A stretch of DNA of 64,000 bases from Paenibacillus phyllosphaerae (GTDB lineage: Bacteria; Bacillota; Bacilli; Paenibacillales; Paenibacillaceae): positions 679,380 to 743,379 of the forward strand of contig NZ_JACHXK010000002.1 in NCBI RefSeq assembly GCF_014192105.1. The letters are read 5' to 3'. The notes under the pieces are model-generated. The model saw nothing but the letters and a program-made list of their open reading frames with translations, was not told the origin of the DNA and did not search any database. Position numbers and translations under genes: made by a program. Shown here piece after piece: positions 1 to 8,748 of the stretch (positions within the stretch are counted from its first letter, which is position 1; each line of letters starts with the position of its first letter).

Positions 1-521
1 AGGGCATTTACCAGCATTTCAAAGCAATTGCCGCTTCTACGAAGCTGCCTGTCATGCTGTACAATGTACCGTCTCGGACAGTTGCGAGCATGACAGCTGA
101 GACAACGCTGCGCCTAGCCGAGATCGACAACATCGTAGCGACAAAAGAATGCGCTTCACTCGAACAAGTTACGCAGATTGTCGCTGGAGCACCTGCCGGC
201 TTTACCGTATTTAGCGGCGATGATGGTGTTGCGCTTCCTGTGCTCGCCGTCGGCGGCTATGGGATCGTCAGCGTGGCCAGCCATATCGTCGGCAGCAAGA
301 TGAAGCAGATGATTGAAGCTTATCTGGCAGGCCGCGTCGAGGAAGCTGCCAAGCTTCACGTGGAATGCTTCCCGGTATTCAAAGGTCTGTTCGAACTGCC
401 GAACCCGACACTGGTCAAGGCAGCGCTTGCTCTGATCGGTCAGCCGGTTGGCGGAGTACGCCTGCCGCTAGTTGTTGCGAGCGAGGCCGATATCGAGTCG
501 CTTCGCCGGATATTGCCGTAA
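1..521 (+). CDS. dapA: 4-hydroxy-tetrahydrodipicolinate synthase, C-terminal part
   Basis: This is the 3' end of a gene that begins before the window; the first complete codon is at position 3. The product condenses pyruvate with aspartate semialdehyde, the first committed step to lysine and, in spore formers, dipicolinate. The visible part has the MLYNVPSRT segment, which carries the conserved active-site Tyr, and ATKECAS, which carries the Schiff-base Lys. An Ile-Gly-Gln-Pro stretch near the C terminus also fits the family. The gene is followed by an intrinsic terminator and then RNase J, the order seen in Bacillus (dapG-dapA-rnjB). The internal ATG at 54 is not the true start, because the reading frame and the homology continue upstream of it. 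Confidence 0.93.
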   Translation, partial: GIYQHFKAIAASTKLPVMLYNVPSRTVASMTAETTLRLAEIDNIVATKECASLEQVTQIVAGAPAGFTVFSGDDGVALPVLAVGGYGIVSVASHIVGSKMKQMIEAYLAGRVEEAAKLHVECFPVFKGLFELPNPTLVKAALALIGQPVGGVRLPLVVASEADIESLRRILP

Positions 522-560
522 GCCGTCTCTCTTTGACAATTGGAAAAGCACTCGTGATAA

Positions 561-590
561 GGCCGGTGCGGAATGCATCGGTCTTTTGTT
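561..590 (+). terminator. intrinsic terminator after dapA
   Basis: A 9-bp GC-rich stem (561-569 with 575-583, two G-T wobbles) and 5-nt loop are followed by a T-rich run (584-590). Confidence 0.8.
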
Positions 591-647
591 TTCAACAAAT
601 TTCGCTACAAATTTATTCCAATACATAACAAGAAAGAATACGTTTAC

Positions 648-677
648 TTGTGTTTCTTAATTTCAATCATGTATAAT
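648..677 (+). promoter_or_regulatory. probable sigma-A promoter of rnj
   Basis: A consensus TATAAT lies at 672-677, with TTGTGT at 648-653 and an 18-bp spacer. Transcription from here would give rnj a leader of about 145 nt. Confidence 0.6.
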
Positions 678-683
678 GTTCTC

Positions 684-829
684 AAGTGACGATGTGCGGC
701 AAATTTTAGTAAATGGATTAAGGTTTGGAGCGGCGTCCATAACCACTCGAAGATCAACACCCCGAATTTCGACTTTATTGAATAATGGGGTTTACATTAC
801 TGCATTTTTAATAGGAGGTACAGATCCAC
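684..829 (+). other. long 5' leader of rnj
   Basis: About 145 nt lie between the predicted transcription start and the TTG start codon, with no ORF I can support. ACCCC near 760 can pair with GGGGT near 787 just upstream of the ribosome binding site AGGAGG (813-818). I recognise no known riboswitch here. The rest of the 308-bp dapA-rnj gap is covered by the terminator and promoter listed separately. Confidence 0.4.
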
Positions 830-2509
830 TTGTCGAAGAAAAACACCCAGGATAAATTGCTCATTTTCGCATTGGGCGGCGTAGGTGAAATCGGAAAGAA
901 CATGTATGTCATTCAATATGGCAATGACATCGTTGTCGTTGATTCGGGGCTGAAGTTCCCGGAAGAGGATATGCTTGGCATTGATATTGTCATTCCAGAC
1001 ATTACATACCTGACAGAGAACCGCGACAAAGTTCGCGCAATTCTAATTACTCACGGTCACGAAGACCATATTGGCGGTCTTCCGTATGTACTGAAGAATC
1101 TGAATGTGCCTGTATACGGCACGAAGCTTACGCTCGGCCTTATCGAAGGCAAATTGAAAGAAGCAGGCCTGCTCGGAGAAACGAAGCGCATTCTCATCAA
1201 CGCAGAGTCCGAGATCCAATTGGGCTCGATTAAAGCTTCCTTCTTCAAAACGAACCACAGTATTCCGGATTCCGTCGGCGTGTGCTTGGATACGCCGGAA
1301 GGAACGGTCGTACATACGGGTGACTTTAAGTTCGACCATACGCCAGTGAACAATCAATATGCTGACCTGCAGCGGATTGCCGATATCGGCAAACGCGGCG
1401 TTCTTGCGTTGTTGTCTGACAGTACGAACGCTGAACGCCCAGGTTTCACGCCTTCGGAGAGCATGATCGGGCCAGAGCTGGAAGATATTTTCCGCAAATC
1501 GCCGCAACGTGTCGTTATTGCAACGTTCGCATCGAACGTGCACCGTATTCAGCAAGTTATTAATGCTGCTATCGCCACACGCCGCAAAATTGCTGTCGTA
1601 GGCCGTAGTATGGTGAACGTGGTTTCGATCGCATCTGAACTAGGATATCTCGATATTCCGGAAGGTATGCTTATCGAACCGGAAGAAGTGAACAAAATGG
1701 CCGCTGACCGTGTCGTCGTACTGTCGACAGGAAGCCAAGGCGAGCCTATGTCAGCGCTCACGCGCATGGCACGCAACACGCATCGGAAGATTGACATTAT
1801 GCCAGGGGATACCGTCATTATTGCAGCTACACCGATCCCGGGCAATGAGCGTTACGTAGGTCGTACAGTGGACGAGCTGTTCCGTCTCGGCGCTAACGTT
1901 ATTTATGGCCCAGGCTCCATCTCCGGCGTACACGTATCCGGTCACGGTAGCCAAGAAGAGCTGAAGCTGATGCTCAACCTGATTCGTCCGAAATACTTTA
2001 TTCCTATCCACGGTGAATATCGTATGCTCCGTCATCATGCGTTGCTCGGCGAAGCAATCGGCATGGAGAAAGAGAATGTGTTCTTGATCGATAACGGAGA
2101 TACCGTTGAATTCCAGAATGGCGTAGCCCGTAAAGGCAACAAGGTGCCAGCTGGCAATGTACTGATCGACGGCCTTGGTGTTGGCGATGTCGGCAATATC
2201 GTACTTCGTGACCGCAAGCTGTTATCGCAAGACGGTATTCTGGTGGTTGTTGTAACGCTTAGTAAGCAAGATGGCGCAATTCTTTCGGGTCCTGATATTA
2301 TCTCTCGCGGTTTTGTCTATGTACGTGAATCGGAAGGTCTGCTGGAAGAGGCGAACCGTATTGTGACCTCGACACTGCACAAGCTGATGAACGATAATGT
2401 CAATGAATGGGCTTCCCTGAAGACGAACGTGAAGGATGCGCTTGGCCGCTTCTTGTACGAGCAGACTCGCCGTCGTCCGATGATTTTGCCTATTATTATG
2501 GAAGTGTAA
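830..2509 (+). CDS. rnj: ribonuclease J (RNase J1/J2 family)
   Basis: 559 aa, TTG start, with AGGAGG at 813-818. The product is a metallo-beta-lactamase/beta-CASP nuclease that acts on mRNA and rRNA as a 5'-3' exonuclease and endonuclease. The catalytic metal motif HGHEDH is at residues 75-80. Further family features are [18 protein letters not shown] and the C-terminal beta-CASP/beta-core segments ([17 protein letters not shown]). The length is normal for RNase J. It lies between dapA and tepA, the position of rnjB (ymfA) in B. subtilis. Full conservation of the active-site motif makes a catalytically active enzyme likely. Whether it is the functional J1 or J2 of this organism cannot be told from the window, so I use the unlettered symbol. 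Confidence 0.95.
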   Translation: MSKKNTQDKLLIFALGGVGEIGKNMYVIQYGNDIVVVDSGLKFPEEDMLGIDIVIPDITYLTENRDKVRAILITHGHEDHIGGLPYVLKNLNVPVYGTKLTLGLIEGKLKEAGLLGETKRILINAESEIQLGSIKASFFKTNHSIPDSVGVCLDTPEGTVVHTGDFKFDHTPVNNQYADLQRIADIGKRGVLALLSDSTNAERPGFTPSESMIGPELEDIFRKSPQRVVIATFASNVHRIQQVINAAIATRRKIAVVGRSMVNVVSIASELGYLDIPEGMLIEPEEVNKMAADRVVVLSTGSQGEPMSALTRMARNTHRKIDIMPGDTVIIAATPIPGNERYVGRTVDELFRLGANVIYGPGSISGVHVSGHGSQEELKLMLNLIRPKYFIPIHGEYRMLRHHALLGEAIGMEKENVFLIDNGDTVEFQNGVARKGNKVPAGNVLIDGLGVGDVGNIVLRDRKLLSQDGILVVVVTLSKQDGAILSGPDIISRGFVYVRESEGLLEEANRIVTSTLHKLMNDNVNEWASLKTNVKDALGRFLYEQTRRRPMILPIIMEV

Positions 2510-2518
2510 GGAACCAAG

Positions 2519-2563
2519 AGGTTCTCCCATTTTCGCATATGCGAATCGGGAGAACCTTTTTTT
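2519..2563 (+). terminator. intrinsic terminator after rnj
   Basis: AGGTTCTCCC (2519-2528) pairs perfectly with GGGAGAACCT (2548-2557). The inner palindrome TTCGCATATGCGAA extends the stem, and seven T follow. Confidence 0.93.
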
Positions 2564-2578
2564 ATTTTCCTGCCCTCC

Positions 2579-2608
2579 TGTATAATTCCATACCCCCACA
2601 CCATACTA
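2579..2608 (+). promoter_or_regulatory. sigma-G type (forespore) promoter of tepA
   Basis: TGTATA (2579-2584), a 17-bp spacer and CATACTA (2602-2608) match the sigma-G consensus (gHATR, 17-18 bp, CATnMTA). A vegetative-looking TATAAT (2581-2586) overlaps the -35 but has no clear -35 of its own. TepA of B. subtilis is a forespore protein, which fits. Confidence 0.7.
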
Positions 2609-2649
2609 TGCAGAGCGAAAAACTATTCGTTCTTCAAGGAGGAACCGAC

Positions 2650-3417
2650 ATGTGGGAAGATCAAGTTACAAATGAGAAAGCCGAGCAGCCGGAACCGAGT
2701 CCAGGTCCAGGTCCGGAACGTAAGCCAATGGGCCCTAATCCAACCGTAGATACGATTCAACAGCTGGGACAGACTTCTACGCCCCAGGCAGAATCGAATA
2801 TTTTCTGCATGACGATTATTGGGCAAGTGGAAGGTCATATGGTCTTGCCGCCTCAGAATAAGACCACCAAATACGAGCATACGATCCCTCAACTCGTGGC
2901 AGCTGAGCAGAACCCTAAGATCGAAGGCATTATCATCGTGTTGAATACCGTCGGCGGTGATGTAGAGGCTGGACTGGCTATTGCCGAGATGATTGCTTCA
3001 CTTACGAAGCCAACGGTGACGCTCGTGCTTGGCGGCGGACATTCCATTGGCGTGCCGATCGCGGTCTCGGCCAACAAATCGTTTATCGCGGAAACCGCCA
3101 CAATGACGATTCATCCGATTCGGTTGAACGGCCTAGTTATTGGCGTGCCGCAAACCTTCGAATACTTGGATAAGATGCAAGAGCGTGTTACGCGCTTCGT
3201 GACCTCGCATTCCAAGATAACGGAAGAGAAATTTAAGGAATTGATGTTCAAGACAGGCGAACTGACGCGAGATATTGGCACGACGGTCATTGGAGCTGAC
3301 GCGGTCAAGCATGGTCTGATCGATGCGGTCGGCGGGATCGGTGAAGCGCTACGTGAGCTGAACCGTTTCATCGATGAGCGGAAGAAAGCGACGGTTCCGG
3401 GGGGACTGACCCAATGA
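2650..3417 (+). CDS. tepA: ClpP-like spore outgrowth protease TepA (YmfB)
   Basis: 255 aa. I chose ATG 2650 because an AAGGAGG site sits 6-12 nt upstream; the frame is open further 5' but runs back through the rnj terminator. The first 55 residues are Pro/Glu-rich and probably disordered. After them comes a ClpP/crotonase fold with GGDVEAG, a serine motif [10 protein letters not shown] and TIHPI carrying the candidate catalytic His. In B. subtilis the homologue is made in the forespore and helps degrade small acid-soluble spore proteins during outgrowth. The stop overlaps the start of the next gene (ATGA). The upstream sigma-G type promoter supports the same role here. Confidence 0.9.
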   Translation: MWEDQVTNEKAEQPEPSPGPGPERKPMGPNPTVDTIQQLGQTSTPQAESNIFCMTIIGQVEGHMVLPPQNKTTKYEHTIPQLVAAEQNPKIEGIIIVLNTVGGDVEAGLAIAEMIASLTKPTVTLVLGGGHSIGVPIAVSANKSFIAETATMTIHPIRLNGLVIGVPQTFEYLDKMQERVTRFVTSHSKITEEKFKELMFKTGELTRDIGTTVIGADAVKHGLIDAVGGIGEALRELNRFIDERKKATVPGGLTQ

Positions 3418-3638
3418 CGCTTTATACCAGTATGCCGCTCGAACTTGTGCTGGACGGCGTGAACACGCAGCCTGGTCCCTTCGTAGACGTGGTTCACGGC
3501 GGGGTAAAGATGCAGGTGGAACCGGTGTCACCGGGAATCGGCCGTATTGTGCGGCTATTGGAATGCCCGCTGGATGCTTATCTGGATCCACAATATGCGC
3601 CTGGAACAATCGTCACTTATGCTTCTACCGTAGGCTGA
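3414..3638 (+). CDS. YlzJ-like small protein
   Basis: 74 aa, translationally coupled to tepA through an ATGA overlap at 3414-3417. The sequence begins with a [12 protein letters not shown] segment and has PGTIVTYAS near the end, resembling the YlzJ-like family found at this position in Bacilli. The function is unknown. There is no signal peptide or membrane segment. The conserved tepA neighbourhood suggests a forespore or outgrowth role, but that is inference. Confidence 0.8.
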   Translation: MTLYTSMPLELVLDGVNTQPGPFVDVVHGGVKMQVEPVSPGIGRIVRLLECPLDAYLDPQYAPGTIVTYASTVG

Positions 3639-3675
3639 ATAGCACGCTCGCTGGATAGGAACATTTGTCCACCTA

Positions 3676-3684
3676 TGGTATAAT
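3676..3684 (+). promoter_or_regulatory. extended -10 promoter of spoIIIE/ftsK
   Basis: TGGTATAAT is an extended -10 (TGnTATAAT) ending 21 nt before the TTG start. No good -35 hexamer is visible at 17 bp. Confidence 0.5.
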
Positions 3685-3705
3685 GGCAACCAGAGGTGAC
3701 GACAT

Positions 3706-6420
3706 TTGGCAAAGCGAAAGAAAAGGAAGAAGCGCTCGATTGGCACGAGCCTGAAATATGAAGTGTATGGTATATTGCTCATTACACTTTCGGTTATCGC
3801 ACTCTCTGGCGAGGCTGCGGTAGGCCGTTCGTTGTCCAAGCTGTTTGGACTCATGTTAGGCAAATTTTACTTTGTAATCGCTTTGGTAGGGATCTATATT
3901 GGACTGGTTGTCATGGTCAAGCGTGCTTGGCCGTCCGGATGGACAAGCCGCAAGACAGGCGTAGTTCTGCTTGTTCTTGGGATGACTTTGTATAGTTCCA
4001 TGACGATGATGGATCTGAAGACAGAGCCGGTAGGCGGCTTGACATCCGGATACATTCTGCAGGAGCTAGGAAGCGATGTCAGGGCCATCTTGTTGGATGA
4101 AGTGCCTGCAGCGGCGGAAGACGGAAGCGGGACACAAGCGGTTGCGGGAAGAGCAATAAGCGGCGGGTATGCAGGAGCGATTCAATATACGCTCCTTTTC
4201 ATGCTCTTTGGTTATTTCGGCTCCCGCTTCGTGATGGTTGTCATGTTTGCGATTGCATTCATGCTGCTGACAGGCAAGTCGTATGTGGAGATTATCCAAA
4301 CGGTGCGCAAACGCGGAGGGAGGCTGTTCTCCTTGCTGCGGGTGAAGCTGTTCTCCGGCGTCGGCCGTTCCAGATCGAGGTCGGCTCCTGCAGCGGCAAG
4401 TGCCCAGGCTAGCCGCACCAACGTGCTCGATCATGACGATCTCGACGACGATGACGATGAAGAACAGCCGGTGCCTGTCAGAACCCGATCGGGAAGGCTT
4501 CCGATCTTCTCTTGGTTCACCGACCAGTCAACCCCGGAGGCCAATGGAGGACAGTCGGAACAGCAGGACTGGGCGATGGATGATGAAGATGAGTTCCGTT
4601 CTTCGACCGCGAGAGGGCCTAGAGAACCTGCGTGGCAGGATGCGGATGATGATGAGAAAGATTCGAATTGGAACTCCCACCCGCCAAGAGAGCAGCAACA
4701 GTCTAATCACATTGCAGACGATACATATCGCGATTCGTGGGAGCAAGAGAATGCTGAGCATCACGCAGCTGCCCAACATCACATGGAAGATTCGAATCAA
4801 TGGAACGAGCAGCATCAGGAAGGTAGCTACCTAGACCAGCATCTGCCGGTTGAAGCAGTCGAACCTCCAGACGGAGATAGCGCGGACATGGAAGCAAGCG
4901 CACCTGTTTTGGATGACGATGCTGTGCTCGACAGTCCAATGCTTGAAGCGGGTGAAGATTCCAATCTGCAGCCCGAACTGATACGACCCGTGCCGGTTAA
5001 GAAGCCATACCAACTGCCGCCTTTCTCGCTATTGGCGCGTCCAAGCGGAGGAGGGAGGATGGGGGATATCGGCGATGATTCTAGGCGCAAACTTGAGGCA
5101 ACGCTCGAAAGCTTCGGCGTCCGGGCAAAGGTGCTCGATGTCGTGCGGGGACCTGCGGTTACGCGTTATGAAGTTCAGCCGGCTACAGGCGTTAAGGTCA
5201 GCCGTATCGTCGGTCTCACGGACGATATCGCGCTTGCGCTCGCGGCCAAAGATATCCGGATGGAAGCGCCGATCCCTGGCAAATCGGCGATCGGGATCGA
5301 GGTGCCGAACACGGAAGTATCGGTTGTTACGATGCGCGAGGTGATGGAGAATCCCGCTTTCCAAGGCTCATCGGCCAAGCTGTCCATTGCGTTCGGTCGG
5401 GATATCTCCGGCCAGTCGATAGTCGGTAATTTAGCGAAGATGCCGCATTTGCTCGTTGCAGGCGCAACCGGATCAGGGAAATCGGTCTGCATTAACGGCA
5501 TCATAACGAGTATTCTTTACAAAGCTAGGCCCGATGAAGTGAAGTTTCTGATGATCGACCCGAAGATGGTCGAGCTCAATATGTATAACGGGATTCCTCA
5601 TTTGCTTGCACCCGTCGTTACGGATCCGCGAAGAGCTTCGCTGGCTCTGAAGAAAATCGTCGTGGAGATGGAGAAGCGGTATGAGCTCTTCTCCAAGTCC
5701 GGCACGAGGAATATGGAAGGCTATAATACGCTTATGGCGGATAATCCGTCTGCGATTCTTCCTTTCATCGTTGTTATCGTCGATGAGCTTGCCGATTTGA
5801 TGATGGTCGCGGCTGGCGACGTCGAGGATGCCATTACGAGGCTTGCGCAGATGGCTCGCGCTGCCGGCATCCATCTTATTATTGCGACGCAGCGTCCATC
5901 GGTAGACGTAATTACAGGTGTCATCAAAGCGAATATCCCATCCCGAATTGCATTCGGCGTATCCTCTCAGGTGGATTCCCGTACCATTCTGGATATGGTC
6001 GGTGCTGAAAAGCTGTTGGGACGCGGGGATATGTTGTATCTCCCAATGGGCGTATCCAAGCCAATACGCGTGCAAGGGGCGTTCCTCTCCGATCAGGAGG
6101 TTGAATCGGTCGTTAACTTTACCCGCAATCAAGCGGAGGCCGAATATAAGGAAGACCTTGTGCCTGAGCTGGACGATACGTCCGGGGAGGAAAGTGAACA
6201 GCTTGATGAGTTGTACGATCAAGCCGTGCGCATTGTGCTTGAAGCCAAGCAAGCTTCGGTGTCCTTGCTGCAGCGCAGAATGCGGGTGGGCTATAATCGG
6301 GCAGCCCGGCTCATCGATCAGATGGAGGCCAAATCCGTCATCGGTCCTTACGAGGGCAGCAAGCCGCGTGAAGTGCTGATGAGCCTTGACCAATATGACG
6401 CCGGAAAGATTAGCTCTTAA
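3706..6420 (+). CDS. spoIIIE: DNA translocase SpoIIIE/FtsK
   Basis: 904 aa, TTG start with AGAGGTG upstream. This membrane-anchored hexameric ATPase pumps DNA through the division or sporulation septum. About four hydrophobic segments lie in residues 18-200. They are followed by a long, strongly acidic, Gln/His-rich linker (about 225-430). Next come the alpha/beta motor, with Walker A GATGSGKS at 586-593 and a Walker B region ending VDELADLMM, and the C-terminal gamma winged helix ([20 protein letters not shown]). It is over 100 residues longer than B. subtilis SpoIIIE (787 aa), and the linker accounts for the difference. The position after tepA-ylzJ matches B. subtilis spoIIIE. FtsK and SpoIIIE cannot be separated by sequence alone; the symbol rests on synteny. 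Confidence 0.95.
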   Translation: MAKRKKRKKRSIGTSLKYEVYGILLITLSVIALSGEAAVGRSLSKLFGLMLGKFYFVIALVGIYIGLVVMVKRAWPSGWTSRKTGVVLLVLGMTLYSSMTMMDLKTEPVGGLTSGYILQELGSDVRAILLDEVPAAAEDGSGTQAVAGRAISGGYAGAIQYTLLFMLFGYFGSRFVMVVMFAIAFMLLTGKSYVEIIQTVRKRGGRLFSLLRVKLFSGVGRSRSRSAPAAASAQASRTNVLDHDDLDDDDDEEQPVPVRTRSGRLPIFSWFTDQSTPEANGGQSEQQDWAMDDEDEFRSSTARGPREPAWQDADDDEKDSNWNSHPPREQQQSNHIADDTYRDSWEQENAEHHAAAQHHMEDSNQWNEQHQEGSYLDQHLPVEAVEPPDGDSADMEASAPVLDDDAVLDSPMLEAGEDSNLQPELIRPVPVKKPYQLPPFSLLARPSGGGRMGDIGDDSRRKLEATLESFGVRAKVLDVVRGPAVTRYEVQPATGVKVSRIVGLTDDIALALAAKDIRMEAPIPGKSAIGIEVPNTEVSVVTMREVMENPAFQGSSAKLSIAFGRDISGQSIVGNLAKMPHLLVAGATGSGKSVCINGIITSILYKARPDEVKFLMIDPKMVELNMYNGIPHLLAPVVTDPRRASLALKKIVVEMEKRYELFSKSGTRNMEGYNTLMADNPSAILPFIVVIVDELADLMMVAAGDVEDAITRLAQMARAAGIHLIIATQRPSVDVITGVIKANIPSRIAFGVSSQVDSRTILDMVGAEKLLGRGDMLYLPMGVSKPIRVQGAFLSDQEVESVVNFTRNQAEAEYKEDLVPELDDTSGEESEQLDELYDQAVRIVLEAKQASVSLLQRRMRVGYNRAARLIDQMEAKSVIGPYEGSKPREVLMSLDQYDAGKISS

Positions 6421-6430
6421 GGCAATACCA

Positions 6431-6461
6431 TGCATAGAAGGAAGGAATGTCTCTCATACTA
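6431..6461 (+). promoter_or_regulatory. sigma-G type (forespore) promoter of sleB
   Basis: TGCATA (6431-6436), an 18-bp spacer and CATACTA (6455-6461). The -10 is an exact consensus and the -35 differs from TGAATA at one base. The predicted transcript starts about 50 nt before the sleB-type ATG. B. subtilis sleB is sigma-G dependent. Confidence 0.75.
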
Positions 6462-6519
6462 GGATTAAGCTTGCTTGCTCCTTTAGAATCCACTTGCAAG
6501 GGAAAGGCAGATCCTAAAG

Positions 6520-7323
6520 ATGAGAAATCGTTTAATTGCGGTGACTTTGGTCATCGTCCTTCTGTTGTTTGGTGCGTTTACGCTAAGACATGCCGGAAGC
6601 GGAGAAACGACGGAGACCTTCAGCAATGCCACGCTCAAGGTCGGCTCTTCCGGGAAGGATGTCTACGAGCTGCAAGGCCGACTGAAGTTTTTAGGCTTTT
6701 ATTATGGTAAGGTTGACGGGGACTACGGTTGGAATACACTCAAGTCCGTTAAGTGGTTCCAATCGGAATTCGGTCTGAAAGCCGACGGAATCGTGGAGGC
6801 CAAGACGAAGTTGAAGCTATGGGAGGCGACCAAGAAATACAAGCCGACCGCCGCTGAGCTTCCTCCGGCCTCAGGCACGACGAATTCCGGAGGGACGGCT
6901 GCCACGAAGCCGAAGGCAGAGTCGACGGGAACAGCGACCAACTTGTCGAAATCGAATCGTCTCGGACTTTCTGAGAATGACATTAAGTTGATGGCGAACG
7001 CGGTGTACGGCGAATCCCGCGGAGAATCGTACGAAGGGCAAGTTGCGGTAGCTGCCGTTATTTTGAACCGATTGAAGTCGCCGAGCTTCCCGAATACGAT
7101 CTCGGGCGTAATTTTTCAGCCGGGAGCCTTCACGGCAGTGGCGGATGGCCAGATTTGGCTGACGCCGAACGACCGGGCCAAAAAAGCAGTCCAGGATGCC
7201 ATTAACGGATGGGATCCTACCGGCGGCTGTATTTATTACTTTAACCCGGATACCGCAACATCGGCATGGATTTGGTCCAGGCCGCAGGTGAAAACAATCG
7301 GCAAACATATCTTTTGTATGTAG
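6520..7323 (+). CDS. sleB: SleB-type spore cortex-lytic hydrolase
   Basis: 267 aa. An N-terminal hydrophobic segment (residues about 4-20) is a signal peptide or anchor. A peptidoglycan-binding domain of the PG_binding_1 type follows (GSSGKDVYELQGRLKFLGFY, about 45-105), then a Thr/Gly/Pro linker. The C-terminal Hydrolase_2 domain has ANAVYGESRGESYEGQVAVA with the expected catalytic Glu. SleB is a lytic transglycosylase that depolymerises cortex peptidoglycan during germination. No ypeB partner follows, unlike the B. subtilis sleB-ypeB pair, so this may be a SleB paralogue. The sigma-G type promoter upstream supports forespore expression. Confidence 0.88.
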   Translation: MRNRLIAVTLVIVLLLFGAFTLRHAGSGETTETFSNATLKVGSSGKDVYELQGRLKFLGFYYGKVDGDYGWNTLKSVKWFQSEFGLKADGIVEAKTKLKLWEATKKYKPTAAELPPASGTTNSGGTAATKPKAESTGTATNLSKSNRLGLSENDIKLMANAVYGESRGESYEGQVAVAAVILNRLKSPSFPNTISGVIFQPGAFTAVADGQIWLTPNDRAKKAVQDAINGWDPTGGCIYYFNPDTATSAWIWSRPQVKTIGKHIFCM

Positions 7324-7335
7324 CCCTACTTAAGC

Positions 7336-7370
7336 GAAGCAGCCCGTGACCCATGCGGGTTGCTTCTTCC
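7336..7370 (+). terminator. probable terminator after sleB
   Basis: GAAGCAGCCCG (7336-7346) pairs with CGGGTTGCTTC (7356-7366), one wobble. The T tract is short and interrupted. Confidence 0.6.
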
Positions 7371-7462
7371 ATTTCCGATCAGGTAGAATGGAATAGATTC
7401 AGGCGGGCTGGAATAGATTTACACTGACTTTAAAACCAGAGCGGAAGGGGAAAGCGAGAAGC

Positions 7463-8743
7463 GTGACCAAATCCCGATTTGAACGAGGACAGATGAACCG
7501 CATTCGTCTTCACGTCCTCCCGACTAAAAGATTCAAGACGTTTTCCATATCTCTGTATGCCGGGTTGCCTCTTAAAGAAGAGACCGTTACTCCGGTAGCG
7601 CTTATTCCCTTCGTGCTTCGCCGCGGGACGGCTTCGACACCGGAAACCATTGCCTTCCGCGAACGTTTAGATGACCTGTATGGAGCGGGTTTTGGGTTTG
7701 ATATCTATAAGCGCGGCGATGCGCAGATCGTCCAGTTCCGTCTGGATGTCATCAACGACCGTTTCGTCTCATCGGATCAACCACTGCTCTCCGAGTCGCT
7801 TCAACTGTTAGGCGAGGTGCTGACGGCGCCAGCTCTAGAGAATAACACGTTCCGTTCAAAGTATGTGGAAGCGGAGAAAGAAACGCTGCGCAAACGTCTG
7901 GACGCGATCATTAATGATAAAATACGTTACGCCGCTGAGCGCTGCATCGAGGAAATGTGCAGCGACGAGCCTTATCGGCTGCATGCTCTCGGTCAACGTT
8001 CCGATATTGATGCCATTACGGCTGAATCGTTAACGCAGCAGTATCGCAACTGGTTGGCAGAGGCATCCTTCGATCTTTATGTTGTCGGCGATACGACATT
8101 GGAAGAAGTGGAATCGCTCGTTAGCCGCGCGTTCCAGATTGGAGCCGGAGAACCGGCTGCCTATCAGCGCTCAGCTGCACCTAGAGCGGTGGATGAAGTG
8201 AAGACGGTTATCGAACAGATGGATGTCAGCCAAGGCAAACTCAATATGGGTCTTCGGACGCATACGACATATGCGGACGATGATTATCCGGCCGCGCTGT
8301 TGTTTAACGGGATTCTAGGCGGATATCCGCATTCGAAGCTGTTCCTCAATGTCAGGGAAAAGGCTAGTCTTGCGTATTACGCAGCGTCCCGGTTTGATGG
8401 GCATAAAGGCATTTGTACGATTCAGTCGGGTATCGAAATTGATAACTTCGAGCGTGCGACTGCCATTATTAAAGAACAGCTCGACAGTATGCGTGCCGGC
8501 AACTACAGCGAGCTGGAGCTCAGCCAGACGAAGGCGATGATCGCCAACCATCTCCGTGAGCTGAAAGACTCAGCCAATGAGATGATTGCATACGATTTCA
8601 ACGCCGTGCTTTCCGGCCGGGAACGCACATCGGAAGAGCTGCTCGAGCTTGTTCAGAATGTCACGAGCGAGCAGATTTCGCAAGTCGCTCGCAAGACCGA
8701 GCTGGATACGATTTATTTCCTGCGTGATCGGAAGGAGGCCTAA
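7463..8743 (+). CDS. ymfF: YfmF/YmfF, inactive M16 peptidase homologue (EF-P modification-associated)
   Basis: 426 aa, GTG start with GGAAGGGGAAAG upstream; an in-frame ATG at 7493 is possible. It has the two-lobe M16 (insulinase/processing peptidase) fold but lacks the HxxEH zinc site in the N-terminal lobe, where the next gene product has it. The pair probably forms an active/inactive heterodimer like other bacterial M16 enzymes. In B. subtilis the ymfF-ymfH-ymfI group is linked to the 5-aminopentanol modification of elongation factor P. The gene is 5 nt upstream of the ymfH start. The precise biochemical role of the M16-like pair is not settled, so the functional label is from association. 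Confidence 0.85.
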   Translation: MTKSRFERGQMNRIRLHVLPTKRFKTFSISLYAGLPLKEETVTPVALIPFVLRRGTASTPETIAFRERLDDLYGAGFGFDIYKRGDAQIVQFRLDVINDRFVSSDQPLLSESLQLLGEVLTAPALENNTFRSKYVEAEKETLRKRLDAIINDKIRYAAERCIEEMCSDEPYRLHALGQRSDIDAITAESLTQQYRNWLAEASFDLYVVGDTTLEEVESLVSRAFQIGAGEPAAYQRSAAPRAVDEVKTVIEQMDVSQGKLNMGLRTHTTYADDDYPAALLFNGILGGYPHSKLFLNVREKASLAYYAASRFDGHKGICTIQSGIEIDNFERATAIIKEQLDSMRAGNYSELELSQTKAMIANHLRELKDSANEMIAYDFNAVLSGRERTSEELLELVQNVTSEQISQVARKTELDTIYFLRDRKEA

Positions 8744-8748
8744 AGTCC

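Noticed and set aside
5473-6435. 320-codon frame antisense to the SpoIIIE motor
   Set aside because: Complement of a strongly conserved ATPase domain, no start signals.
7389-7419. Direct repeat TGGAATAGATT (two copies 20 bp apart) before ymfF
   Set aside because: Real repeat, but short and isolated. I cannot link it to a regulator; could be chance.
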